A stretch of DNA of 64,000 nt from Methylopila turkensis (GTDB lineage: Bacteria > Pseudomonadota > Alphaproteobacteria > Rhizobiales > Methylopilaceae), in assembly GCF_027922325.1 (NCBI RefSeq), contig NZ_BSFL01000001.1, positions 434,001-498,000 on the forward strand, given 5' to 3'. Shown here in pieces: positions 55,369 to 63,785 of the stretch. Under the pieces are notes generated by a model. It had not been told where the DNA came from and did no database searches. It saw nothing but the letters and a program-made list of their open reading frames with translations. The first letter of the stretch is position 1. Every line of letters starts with the position of its first letter. The position numbers and the translations under genes are program-made.

Positions 55369-55890
55369 ATGAGAAAGACGCTCACCTTGGCCATAGCGGC
55401 CGTGATCGGCATCACGGGCGTGCTCACCGGATCGGAAACCGCTTCGGCTCAGGCCGGAACGACCAAAAGCGCGCCGCCGCCGGTCTCGCTCGATCAGGTC
55501 CGAGGCCAGGCGCTGGCCGCGCTCGCGGCCGGCGACGTCGAGAACGTCCGCGACCGTCGCGGTTGGCGGGGCGGCCGAAGCTACCGCGGCGGCCGCAGCT
55601 ATCGCGGCGGGCGCTATTATGGCGGCCGCAGGTACTATGGCGGCCGACGGTATTACGGTGGACGCCGATACTATGGCGGCCGGCGCTATTACGGCGGTCG
55701 ACGCGACCGTGGCGGCTATCTGGCGGCCGGCGCGCTCGGCCTTGCGGCCGGCGCGATCATCGCCGGGTCGGCGGCAAATAACCGCGCCTACGCGCGTGGA
55801 GACAGCTATTGCGCGCGTCGGTTCCGCTCGTACAATCCGAACACTGGCACGTACACGGCCTACGACGGACGCCAGGTGGCTTGTCCGTAA
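55369..55890 (+). CDS. BA14K-family protein with Arg/Tyr/Gly repeats
   Basis: 173 residues. A signal peptide (about 1-28, TASAQAGTT) is followed by a basic tract: RGGRSYRGGR, then about five copies of RRYYGG. A hydrophobic Gly/Ala segment (LAAGALGLAAGAIIAGSAA) precedes the C-terminal BA14K motif YCARRFRSYNPNTGTYTAYDGRQVACP (given as the family match, with two Cys). BA14K proteins are Rhizobiales envelope proteins with lectin-like and immune-reactive properties. ATG 55369 has AAGGA upstream. Confidence 0.88.
   Translation: MRKTLTLAIAAVIGITGVLTGSETASAQAGTTKSAPPPVSLDQVRGQALAALAAGDVENVRDRRGWRGGRSYRGGRSYRGGRYYGGRRYYGGRRYYGGRRYYGGRRYYGGRRDRGGYLAAGALGLAAGAIIAGSAANNRAYARGDSYCARRFRSYNPNTGTYTAYDGRQVACP
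55606..55710 (+). repeat. 18-nt tandem coding repeats in the BA14K gene
   Basis: About five units of 18 nt coding RRYYGG, differing mainly at third positions. Such repeats could change copy number between strains. Confidence 0.75.
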
Positions 55891-55914
55891 TTAGGCCGCT
55901 TCGTTTTTCGCCCC

Positions 55915-55948
55915 GCCCCCGGCGCGCGCCCCGCGCCGGGGGCTTTTT
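55915..55948 (+). terminator. Rho-independent terminator of the BA14K gene
   Basis: Stem GCCCCCGGCGCG/CGCGCCGGGGGC with a 5-nt loop and five T residues, 24 nt after the stop. Confidence 0.9.
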
Positions 55949-56012
55949 CATGGGCGGAACCAGCGCGCAGCCCAGGCGTTTCCCTCGCAGACAGAAACGG
56001 AACGGGAACGCC

Positions 56013-56324
56013 ATGACCGAGCACAGCACGCCGCAGGACCGCACCGACCAACGCCGCGCCGCCGATCCGGACGCGCCGACGCCCGGCGAGCCCGTCCACG
56101 CGGTGGACGCCAATCCGAAGACCGCTCCCGATCCCGCGAGCAACGCCGAGAAGGACCCCGCCGACTGGGTGTCCGGCGACGAGCCCATGACCGGGGCGCA
56201 GGCCTCGTATCTCAAAACGTTGTCGGAGGAGACGGGCGCGGCGGCCTACAAGCCTGACCTCACCAAGGCCGAGGCGTCGACGCTGATCGACGAGCTCAAG
56301 GACGCGCGCAACGCCAAGCGCTGA
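56013..56324 (+). CDS. DUF3072-domain small protein
   Basis: 103 residues. The first 50 are polar and Pro/Asp-rich; the second half, from about residue 57 (DWVSGDEPMTGAQASYLKTL then KPDLTKAEASTLIDEL), is the DUF3072 motif. It is soluble and acidic, function unknown. The ATG is placed at the first conserved residue; it lies after the BA14K terminator and so has its own promoter or depends on read-through. Confidence 0.82.
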   Translation: MTEHSTPQDRTDQRRAADPDAPTPGEPVHAVDANPKTAPDPASNAEKDPADWVSGDEPMTGAQASYLKTLSEETGAAAYKPDLTKAEASTLIDELKDARNAKR

Positions 56325-56342
56325 CCCGACGACGGCGGTCGT

Positions 56343-56918
56343 TCAGAACCGGTAGTTCAGACCGAGCCTGATCTGGCCGCCGTCAGGGCCGATCCCGACC
56401 GCCTGACCGATGTCGAACGAGCGGCGGTCGAGATCCACATAGATGAACTCGGCCCGGGCGGTCAGCGCGTCGAACAGGTGGGTCTCCACGCCGGCGCCGA
56501 TGGTCCAGCCGGTGTGGACGTCGCGGTCGCGCGCGCCGTCCCGGGCGTAATCGGCGGAGACGAAGGCCGCGCCGGCCGCGCCATAGACGACGAAGCGGTC
56601 GAAGGCGTAGCCCACGCGGGCGCGGATTGTGCCGAACAGGTCGATGCCGTACCGACCGCCCTCGCGGCGGCCGTCTACGCCGCCGCCGGAGAGGTCGCCC
56701 TCCACGCCCACGACGACATCGTCGAAGCGCCAGTCGTAGCCGATCGACGCGCCGAGCAATGGGCCGGCCTCGCCGATGCGGCCGTAGCCGCCGATCACGC
56801 CGACGCGAAAACCGGTCCACGCGAAGGCGTCGTCCGTTCCGGCGACGTCAGCCGCTCGCGCCGGCGAAGCAAGTGCCGCGCCGAGGAAGAGCAGAAGCGT
56901 GCCGAGGAGACGATGCAT
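56343..56918 (-). CDS. Outer-membrane beta-barrel protein (small porin family), copy 2
   Basis: 191 residues, the shortest and most divergent of the family here. Signal peptide to ARAAD; FAWTGFRVGVIGGYGRIG opens the barrel, ARVGYAFDRFVVYGAAGAAF is conserved, and the chain ends LGLNYRF. It is convergent with the DUF3072 gene (18 nt). The N-terminal PAYEEP-type linker of its relatives is missing. Confidence 0.87.
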   Translation of the reverse strand: MHRLLGTLLLFLGAALASPARAADVAGTDDAFAWTGFRVGVIGGYGRIGEAGPLLGASIGYDWRFDDVVVGVEGDLSGGGVDGRREGGRYGIDLFGTIRARVGYAFDRFVVYGAAGAAFVSADYARDGARDRDVHTGWTIGAGVETHLFDALTARAEFIYVDLDRRSFDIGQAVGIGPDGGQIRLGLNYRF

Positions 56919-57080
56919 ACGTGGCGTCGATCCGGGGAGCGCGAAACGGGCGCGGACCTTACGGCCTGCGGGACTGTGAAACTAACGCCGGACACGCCGC
57001 GATCCGGTTAACGGAACGTAGCCGCGATCAGAAAAATACCGCGCAGTAAACAAACCCTTAATGCCGGATTCGGCCGCAAC

Positions 57081-57110
57081 GAAAAACCCCGCGGCTCGCG
57101 CCGCGGGGTT
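57081..57110 (-). terminator. Terminator of outer-membrane gene copy 3
   Basis: On the minus strand AACCCCGCGGC/GCCGCGGGGTT is followed by TTTTT, about 40 nt past the stop at 57153. Confidence 0.88.
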
Positions 57111-57152
57111 TCGAGAAGGCTCGAGGTCGGGCCCGAAGGCGCCGACATGGAA

Positions 57153-57827
57153 TCACCAGGCCGAGCCGAACTTGTAGGCGACGCCGCCCATCACGCGGTT
57201 CTCGGTGACGTCGGTCTTCTCGCGCGAGCCGCCGATCCGGTACTTGTCCGTGCCGTAGTCGGTGTAGCGATACTCGAGGCGGGCGGTGACGTTGTCGGTC
57301 ACGGCGCCCTCGACGCCGGCGCCGACGGTGTAGCCGACGGCGGTCTTGTCGTCGCTGCCGCGATCCGCGCCGACCCGGCCCGAGACCTTCTGGCCGCTGT
57401 AGGCCACGCCGGCCGCGCCATAGGCGAGGTAGCGGTCATAGGCGTAGCCGACCTTGGCGCGGGTCGCGCCCGACCACTGCTGCTCGTTGCGGATGCGCGT
57501 GGCGGCGGTCACCTTGCGATCGGAACCGTCGTTGTAGTTGACGTCGGTCTCGACGCCGACGACGACCGGCGAGGCGTCGAACTGATGATTGTAGCCGGCG
57601 TAGCCGCCGACGATCGCGCCGCTCGGCTTGGTGTCGCGGCCCTGACGGTTGTTGGCCTTGGCCCAGCCGTAGCCGGCCTGGGCGCCGACATAGGCGCCGG
57701 ACCAGGTGAACCCGGACGCCGGGGCGGCGTATTCGCCGGCCGGGGTTTCGTAGGGAAGGTCGGCGGCGAGCGCGGGCGCGGCGCCCAGCGCGGCGACGGA
57801 CGCGGCGATGACGATAGAACGGATCAT
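57153..57827 (-). CDS. Outer-membrane beta-barrel protein (small porin family), copy 3
   Basis: 224 residues. Signal peptide (MIRSIVIAASVAALGAAPALA-ADLPYE); FTWSGAYVGAQAGYGWAKA; AKVGYAYDRYLAYGAAGVAY; end RVMGGVAYKFGSAW. ATG 57827 starts a regular signal peptide. It is clearly a paralogue of the next gene at 58157 (both end with NRVMGGVAYKF or HRVMGGVAYKF). It has its own terminator. Confidence 0.92.
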   Translation of the reverse strand: MIRSIVIAASVAALGAAPALAADLPYETPAGEYAAPASGFTWSGAYVGAQAGYGWAKANNRQGRDTKPSGAIVGGYAGYNHQFDASPVVVGVETDVNYNDGSDRKVTAATRIRNEQQWSGATRAKVGYAYDRYLAYGAAGVAYSGQKVSGRVGADRGSDDKTAVGYTVGAGVEGAVTDNVTARLEYRYTDYGTDKYRIGGSREKTDVTENRVMGGVAYKFGSAW

Positions 57828-58156
57828 GGGGGCAGCCTCGATACTCGACATACGACCGGGCGAGGGGATCCGGCCGAAACGCGACAGGGAACACATGGTG
57901 GTGCGGACGCCGCTTCCTCGCCGGAAAGCGGGAGGGCGTTGGGTCGAAACTAGCCGCCAATCCTTAGCGAGTCGTGAAGGTTATCGGGACATGAAGCGAA
58001 CGGACGAAACGTCGCGGCTTTTATTTGTAGAGCGTTGATCGGACAAGGCTTCCGCCGTTCAGGGCGGTTCGGCGATCGCACGAAAAAAGCCCCGCGGCGA
58101 GGCCGCGGGGCTCATCTCCAGACCTGTTCGGCGGGCGCGAGGCCCGCCGTCCGGGA
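57828..58156. other. Intergenic region between barrel copies 3 and 4
   Basis: 329 nt. It holds the leader of copy 3 and, at 58083-58112, the terminator of copy 4. A relatively AT-rich part (about 57955-58035) likely contains the copy 3 promoter. I see no gene. Confidence 0.5.
58083..58112 (-). terminator. Terminator of outer-membrane gene copy 4
   Basis: On the minus strand AGCCCCGCGGC/GCCGCGGGGCT with a 3-nt loop is followed by TTTTT, 45 nt past the stop at 58157. The stem is nearly the same as that of copy 3, so gene and terminator were probably duplicated together. Confidence 0.88.
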
Positions 58157-58801
58157 TCAGAACGGCGAGTTGAACTTGTAGGCGACGCCGCCCATGACGC
58201 GGTGCTCGGTGTACTCGGAACGGATGCCGTTGCCGATGCTGAACCGGTCCTTGCCGTAGTCGTTGTAGCGGTACTCGGCGCGGACCGAGACGTTCTCGGC
58301 TGCGGCGTACTCGAGGCCGCCGCCGACAGTCCAGCCGACCGCGGTCTTGGTGTCGCGGCCGAGGCCACGGACGCGGAGCTCACGATCCGCATAGGCCACG
58401 CCGGCCGCACCGTAGACCAGGAAGCGGTCGAATGCGTAACCGACGCGGGCGCGGGTGGCGCCGTTCCAGTCGCTGGCGGTGCGGGCGCGGCGGCGGCTGC
58501 CGTCGGCGTCGCTGTAGTTGAAGTCGGTCTCGATGCCGATCACGACCGGCGAGTTGTCGAACTGGTAGTTGTAGCCGGCGTAGCCGCCGACCGTGAAGCC
58601 GTCCTTGTCAGTGCGGGCGGCCGAACCCCAGCCGTAGCCGGCCTGAACGCCGATGTACGGGCCGGTCCAGGTGAAGGACGGCACCGGCGCGATCGCGACA
58701 GCCGGCTCTTCGTAAGCCGGAAGATCAGCCGCCATCGCGGCGGGAACCATGGCGGCGAAAGCTGCCGCGGAGGCGGCGCCGAGAAGGATACGACGGATCA
58801 T
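58157..58801 (-). CDS. Outer-membrane beta-barrel protein (small porin family), copy 4
   Basis: 214 residues. Signal peptide ends AAMA-ADLPAYEEP; FTWTGPYIGVQAGYGWGS; VVIGIETDFNYSDADG; ARVGYAFDRFLVYGAAGVAY; ends VAYKFNSPF. It is the closest relative of copies 3 and 5. The leader, in an AT-rich region, has a hairpin at 58828-58846. Confidence 0.92.
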   Translation of the reverse strand: MIRRILLGAASAAAFAAMVPAAMAADLPAYEEPAVAIAPVPSFTWTGPYIGVQAGYGWGSAARTDKDGFTVGGYAGYNYQFDNSPVVIGIETDFNYSDADGSRRRARTASDWNGATRARVGYAFDRFLVYGAAGVAYADRELRVRGLGRDTKTAVGWTVGGGLEYAAAENVSVRAEYRYNDYGKDRFSIGNGIRSEYTEHRVMGGVAYKFNSPF

Positions 58802-58827
58802 GATGGTAACCTCAACTTACTGTGTTC

Positions 58828-58846
58828 GCTCCGGATCGTTCGGAGC
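58828..58846 (-). promoter_or_regulatory. Leader hairpin of outer-membrane gene copy 4
   Basis: GCTCCG/CGGAGC with a 7-nt loop lies 27 nt before the start codon, just after a TATATA box (about 58857-58862). Leader hairpins of this sort stabilise porin mRNAs or serve as sRNA targets. Function inferred. Confidence 0.4.
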
Positions 58847-59016
58847 ATCTGCCCTCTATATAACGCAGGCCCAACTCAAACTGTGTAGCAACAATGCAAC
58901 GCAACTGAGTCATTCGGCGCCAACGCCACGCAGTCCAGTCCGAAAACATTTCCGCGTTTACACCCCTTAGAACGGTAAATACCTTCCAAGAGGTTACCCA
59001 CCATCGGCGAACTCAA

Positions 59017-59730
59017 TCACCAGCCGCTGGAGAATTTGTATCCGACGCCGAGCATCACGCGATTTTCAGTCAAATCGGATTTAACCCGACTGCCTGCGAC
59101 GCTGAAGCTGTCCGTCCCGAAATCCGAATAGCGGTACTCGACCCGCGCCGTGACGTTGTCGCTGAGCGCCGCCTCGACGCCGCCGCCGATCGTCCAACCG
59201 ACCGCGACGGTGTCGTCCGAGCCGCTCGCGCCGCCTGGCGCCGTCGCCCGCGCCTTCACCTCATGGTCGGCGAAGGCGAGACCGCCCGCGCCATAGACCA
59301 AGAAGCGGTCGAACGCGTAGCCGACCCGGGCGCGCACGGCGCCGGTGAAGCCCACGTCGTTGCCGATCCTGGTGTCCGAGGCGCCGGTGAAGCCGCGCGT
59401 GCCGCGCCGGGCGTCGCCGTCGGTGTAGTTGATGTCGGCCTCGACGCCCAGCACCAGCGGGGAATTCTCGAGCTGGTGGTTGTAGCCGGCGTAGGCGCCG
59501 ACGGTGAAGCCGTCCGGCGATGAGTCCGGCTTGAAGCCGTTCACGCGATTGTCAGCGTCGAACCAGCCGTAACCGGCCTGCAGGCCAAGATAGGGACCGG
59601 ACCATGTGAAGGAGGGAACGGGCGCCGCGACTGCGGGCGCCGCCTCGTAGGCGGGAATGTCGGCGGCGAAAGCTGCGCCGCCCCAGAGGGCAAGCGCGGC
59701 AGCCCCCCCGAAGAGCGTCGCTCGCTTCAT
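59017..59730 (-). CDS. Outer-membrane beta-barrel protein (small porin family), copy 5
   Basis: 237 residues. Signal peptide ends AAFA-ADIPAYEAAP; FTWSGPYLGLQAGYGWFDADN; LVLGVEADINYTDGDARRG; ARVGYAFDRFLVYGAGGLAF; ends LGVGYKFSSGW. Codon third positions are less GC-rich near the 3' end than elsewhere in the window. It is first of the four-gene minus-strand array. Confidence 0.92.
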   Translation of the reverse strand: MKRATLFGGAAALALWGGAAFAADIPAYEAAPAVAAPVPSFTWSGPYLGLQAGYGWFDADNRVNGFKPDSSPDGFTVGAYAGYNHQLENSPLVLGVEADINYTDGDARRGTRGFTGASDTRIGNDVGFTGAVRARVGYAFDRFLVYGAGGLAFADHEVKARATAPGGASGSDDTVAVGWTIGGGVEAALSDNVTARVEYRYSDFGTDSFSVAGSRVKSDLTENRVMLGVGYKFSSGW

Positions 59731-59994
59731 GTCGTTCGACTCCTACGCGTCTCACCGCCCATGGCGCTGAAGGACCCCCGCGTCGATAGCGCTCAAACGC
59801 GCCCGTCGCGATTTGGTTCCATCCGCTTTTCCCGAATGGCGCCCGCTATCGATATGATCGGGCTTTGGGGCCGTTTGCGTACGTGAATGTGGCGGGCCAC
59901 TGACCGAAATAAGGTCGGCGGCTGCGTTGCAGTTGGGCAACTCTTGGCTGTCGTACCATGAAAATCATCGCTCGAACAACTTGGGTGAGGCCAT

Positions 59995-60786
59995 ATGCCG
60001 GCTGACGTTCGGCGACTGGGTGCCGCGCTTGTGACCGGAGGCGGCCGCAGAATCGGCGCCGAGATCGCGCGGGCGCTGGCGCGCCTTGGCCAGCCGGTCG
60101 CGGTTCACCATCTCCGCTCGGCGGCCGAGGCTGAGGAGGTGGCGGAAAACATCCGCAGGTCGGGCGGCGCGGCGCGCGCCGTCGCAGGCGACCTCGCGTC
60201 GCCCGACGGCCCCGCCGCGCTGGTCGACCGCGCCGCCGCCGCGCTCGGCCCGCTCACGACGCTGGTGAACAACGCGTCGATCTTCGAGCATGACGGGATC
60301 GGCGCGCTCGACGCCGACCTCTGGAACCGCCAGATGGCGGTGAACCTGCGCGCGCCCGTCTTCCTGATCGAGGCGTTCGCGGCCCAGCTGCCGCCGGGGG
60401 CGCAGGGCTGCGTCGTCAACATCATCGACCAGCGCGCGCTGCGGCCGACGGCCGACTTCCTGTCCTACACGCTCGCAAAATGCGCGCTGCTGACGGCGAC
60501 GGAGACGCTGGCGAAGGCGCTCGCGCCGCGCATCCGGGTGGTCGCCGTCGGCCCCGGCCCGACCCTGCCGAACGGCTGGCAGGACGCCGAGGCCTTCGCC
60601 CGCCAGCAGACGTCGACCCCGCTTGCGCGCGGCCCCTCCCCGTTCGAGATCGCCGAGGCCGTGGTCTACCTGCTGGGCGCCGAAAACGTGACCGGCGTCA
60701 TGATCCCGGTCGACGGCGGCCAGCATCTGGTCGGCCCAGCGGACGACGGCGGACCCGCCCTCGCGGAATCGGTCCGCGGCGCTTAA
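59995..60786 (+). CDS. SDR-family oxidoreductase, pteridine reductase/FolM-like
   Basis: 263 residues. ALVTGGGRRIGAEIARAL has the TGxxxRxG form typical of pteridine reductases rather than the plain TGxxxGxG of most SDRs. LVNNASIFEHDG and the catalytic SYTLAK (Tyr and Lys) follow, and the end is VTGVMIPVDGGQHL. It could reduce dihydromonapterin or another pterin with NADPH. It stands 12 nt upstream of uvrC, a conserved position in Alphaproteobacteria. Confidence 0.85.
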   Translation: MPADVRRLGAALVTGGGRRIGAEIARALARLGQPVAVHHLRSAAEAEEVAENIRRSGGAARAVAGDLASPDGPAALVDRAAAALGPLTTLVNNASIFEHDGIGALDADLWNRQMAVNLRAPVFLIEAFAAQLPPGAQGCVVNIIDQRALRPTADFLSYTLAKCALLTATETLAKALAPRIRVVAVGPGPTLPNGWQDAEAFARQQTSTPLARGPSPFEIAEAVVYLLGAENVTGVMIPVDGGQHLVGPADDGGPALAESVRGA

Positions 60787-60798
60787 GTTGCCGGTCTC

Positions 60799-62775
60799 AT
60801 GACCGACACGGACATCCCCCCGCGCGAGGACGACGGCCTCGCGGACGCAGGCGTCGAGGAGCGCGCGACGATCGAGGCCGAACTCGACGCCGCCCCCGAA
60901 AGCCTGCGCCGGGGCGTGGAGGTGATCCGCGAGCAGGTGAAGCGCCTGCCGAACGGCCCCGGCGTCTACCGCATGTTCGACGCCCGCGGCGAGGTGCTCT
61001 ACGTCGGCAAGGCGCGGTCCCTGAAGAAGCGGGTGGCGAACTACGCCCGCGGCGTCGGGCACAACATCCGCATCGCCCGCATGATCGCCGAGACCGCGGC
61101 GATGGAGTTCGTCTCGACCGAGACGGAGACCGAGGCGCTCCTGCTCGAGGCGAACCTCATCAAGCGCCTGCGCCCGCGCTTCAACGTTCTGATGCGGGAT
61201 GACAAGTCGTTCCCCTACATCCTGATCGCAACCGACCATCCCGCGCCGCAGATCGCCAAGCACCGCGGGGCGCGCACGCGGAAGGGAGACTATTACGGCC
61301 CCTTCGCCTCCGCCGGCGCGGTCGGCCGCACCATCGACGCGCTGGAGCGCGCCTTCCTGCTGCGCTCCTGCGCCGACAGCTACTACGAGCGCCGCACCCG
61401 TCCCTGCCTGCTGCATCAGATCAAGCGCTGCTCCGGCCCCTGCACCGGCGAGATCGCGCTCGACGACTACGCCGTGCTGGTGGAGGAAGCCCGCGATTTC
61501 CTCTCGGGCAAGAGCGACCGGGTGAAGACCGATCTCGCCCGCGCCATGGACGATGCGTCGGAGGCGCTCGATTTCGAACGCGCCGCGGTCTATCGCGACC
61601 GGCTCGCGGCGCTCGCCGCGATCCAGGCCAACCAGGGCGTCAACCCGCGCACGGTCGAGGAGGCCGACGTCTTCGCGATTCACGCCGAGGGCGGCCAGAC
61701 CTGCGTCGAAGCGTTCTTCTTCCGCGCCTACCAGAATTGGGGCGCGCACGCGTACTTCCCGAAGGCCGACCGATCGCTCGAGACCGGCGAGGTGCTGGGC
61801 TCGTTCCTGTCGCAGTTCTACGACGCCGAGGAGCCGCCGCGGCTGGTGCTGCTGAGCGAGGAGATCGAGGACCGGGCTCTGCTCGGCGAGGCGCTCACGA
61901 TCCGCTCCGGCCGCAGGGTCGAGGTGGCGGTTCCCGCACGCGGCGAGAAGAAGGAGCTGGTCGACCGCGCGCTGTCGAACGCGAAGGAGGCGCTCGGCCG
62001 TAGGCTGGCCGAAACCGCGACGCAGGGAAAGCTGCTCGCCGGCGTCCAGCAGGCGTTCGGCCTTTCCGCGCCGCCGCAGCGCATCGAGGTCTACGACAAC
62101 AGCCACATCATGGGGACCGCGGCGGTCGGCGGCATGATCGTCGCGGGTCCCGAAGGCTTCCAGAAGAACCACTACCGCAAGTTCAACATCCGGCCCGAGG
62201 ACCTCACCCCCGGCGACGACACCGGTATGATGCGGCAGGTGCTGCGCCGCCGTTTCGCGCGGCTGCAGAAGGAATCGCCCCGCGACGCCGAGGGCCGGAC
62301 GGCCGAGGACGCCCCGCCCTGGCCGGACCTCGTGCTGATCGACGGCGGCCAGGGCCAGCTCGCCGCCGCCCGCGAGACCCTGACGGAGCTCGGGCTCACC
62401 GACGTGCCGCTGGTCGGCATCGCCAAGGGCGTCGACCGCGAGGCGGGCCGCGAGACCTTCTTCCTCGAGGGCAAGCAGCCGTTCCGCATGCCGCCGCGGG
62501 ACCCGGTGCTCTATTACGTCCAGCGCCTGCGCGACGAGGCTCACCGCTTCGCGATCGGCACCCATCGCGCCCGGCGCTCGAAGGAGTTCGTGGCCAATCC
62601 GCTCGACGAGGTGCCGGGCGTCGGCCCCACCCGCAAGCGCGCGCTGCTGCGCCACTTCGGCACCGCCAAGGCGGTCGCCCGCGCCGGCCTCGCCGACCTG
62701 GAGAAAGCCCCCGGCGTCAGCCGCTCGATGGCGAAGGCGATCTACGATTTCTTCCACGAAAAGGGCGAGCGCTGA
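60799..62775 (+). CDS. uvrC: Excinuclease ABC subunit C
   Basis: 658 residues. The GIY-YIG nuclease (about 50-135) has [11 protein letters not shown] and [43 protein letters not shown] is the conserved Cys-containing stretch; the UVR motif is near 245; the UvrC RNase H-like nuclease has [17 protein letters not shown] and [12 protein letters not shown]; and a helix-hairpin-helix tail ends the chain ([17 protein letters not shown]). It makes both cuts in nucleotide excision repair. Confidence 0.97.
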   Translation: MTDTDIPPREDDGLADAGVEERATIEAELDAAPESLRRGVEVIREQVKRLPNGPGVYRMFDARGEVLYVGKARSLKKRVANYARGVGHNIRIARMIAETAAMEFVSTETETEALLLEANLIKRLRPRFNVLMRDDKSFPYILIATDHPAPQIAKHRGARTRKGDYYGPFASAGAVGRTIDALERAFLLRSCADSYYERRTRPCLLHQIKRCSGPCTGEIALDDYAVLVEEARDFLSGKSDRVKTDLARAMDDASEALDFERAAVYRDRLAALAAIQANQGVNPRTVEEADVFAIHAEGGQTCVEAFFFRAYQNWGAHAYFPKADRSLETGEVLGSFLSQFYDAEEPPRLVLLSEEIEDRALLGEALTIRSGRRVEVAVPARGEKKELVDRALSNAKEALGRRLAETATQGKLLAGVQQAFGLSAPPQRIEVYDNSHIMGTAAVGGMIVAGPEGFQKNHYRKFNIRPEDLTPGDDTGMMRQVLRRRFARLQKESPRDAEGRTAEDAPPWPDLVLIDGGQGQLAAARETLTELGLTDVPLVGIAKGVDREAGRETFFLEGKQPFRMPPRDPVLYYVQRLRDEAHRFAIGTHRARRSKEFVANPLDEVPGVGPTRKRALLRHFGTAKAVARAGLADLEKAPGVSRSMAKAIYDFFHEKGER

Positions 62776-62890
62776 GCCGCCGGCCAGCGCCCGGATCGCC
62801 CGCGCGATTTGGAATGACGCGTTGACGGCCGTCGGCCTCCCGTGGTCGTGTCGCGCCGGTTAGACCTCGCATTCTCCGGCGGCGCGCTCC

Positions 62891-63532
62891 ATGAGTCCCG
62901 AAAGCCAGCTCGACCCGGTCAGCTCAGCAGCGGTCCGCCAGAGGCGGAACGCCTCCCGGCTGCATGTCACGAGCCTCCCGAACCTGCTCACCTACGCCCG
63001 CATCGCCGCGGTGCCGGTGGTCGTCGGCTGCCTTTACGCCGAAGCCGACATCTACCGCTGGTGCGCCGTCGGGCTGTTCATGGTGGCCGCCATCACCGAC
63101 TTCCTCGACGGCTATCTCGCCCGCGCCTGGGCGCAGCAGTCGCCGCTCGGCCGCATGCTGGACCCGATCGCCGACAAGCTGCTGGTCTCCGCCTGCCTGC
63201 TGATGCTCTGCGCCATCGGCACGATCGAGGACTGGTCGCTCTGGGCTGCGGTCGTCATCCTGTGCCGCGAGGTGCTGGTCTCCGGCCTGCGCGAGTTCCT
63301 GGCGGAGCTGCGCGTCAGCGTGCCGGTGACGCGGCTCGCGAAGTACAAGACCACGGCGCAACTGATCGCCGTCGGCTTCCTGCTGGCCGGGCCCGCCGGC
63401 GACAAGGTGCTGCCCGGCGTCACCGCCGTCGGCCTCGGTCTGCTGTGGTTCTCGGCGATCCTTACGCTTTACACCGGCTATGACTATTTCAGGGCTGGCC
63501 TGCGCCACGTTCTGGAGGAGCCGGTGGAATGA
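62891..63532 (+). CDS. pgsA: CDP-diacylglycerol-glycerol-3-phosphate 3-phosphatidyltransferase
   Basis: 213 residues, integral membrane. DFLDGYLARAWAQQSPLGRM followed by LDPIADK matches the CDP-alcohol phosphotransferase motif DG-x2-AR-x8-G-x3-D-x3-D. It makes phosphatidylglycerophosphate. Its stop overlaps moaD by 4 nt. Confidence 0.95.
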   Translation: MSPESQLDPVSSAAVRQRRNASRLHVTSLPNLLTYARIAAVPVVVGCLYAEADIYRWCAVGLFMVAAITDFLDGYLARAWAQQSPLGRMLDPIADKLLVSACLLMLCAIGTIEDWSLWAAVVILCREVLVSGLREFLAELRVSVPVTRLAKYKTTAQLIAVGFLLAGPAGDKVLPGVTAVGLGLLWFSAILTLYTGYDYFRAGLRHVLEEPVE

Positions 63533-63777
63533 AGCTGCTCTACTTCGCCTGGGTGCGCGAACGCGTCGGGCGCGCCGAGGAGACGGCCGAGGCCCCCGCC
63601 GGCGTCTCCACGATCGGCGAGCTGATCGCCTGGCTGCGCTCGCGCGGGCCGGAATACGAGCACGCCTTCGAGTCGGACGCGATCCGCGCCGCCATCGACC
63701 GCCGCCACGCCAAGCCGGACGCCAAGATCGCCGGAGCGCGCGAGATCGCCTTCTTCCCGCCCATGACCGGCGGCTGA
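63529..63777 (+). CDS. moaD: Molybdopterin synthase sulfur carrier subunit MoaD
   Basis: 82 residues, ubiquitin-like fold: LLYFAWVRERVGRAEE at the start and FFPPMTGG at the end. The C-terminal Gly-Gly is thiocarboxylated and donates sulfur to the pterin. It overlaps pgsA by 4 nt and is followed by moaE. Confidence 0.95.
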   Translation: MKLLYFAWVRERVGRAEETAEAPAGVSTIGELIAWLRSRGPEYEHAFESDAIRAAIDRRHAKPDAKIAGAREIAFFPPMTGG

Positions 63778-63785
63778 GCGCCGCC

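Noticed and set aside
55606..55710. Short tandem repeats as CRISPR or satellite DNA
   Set aside because: They are in-frame RRYYGG codons of the BA14K gene.
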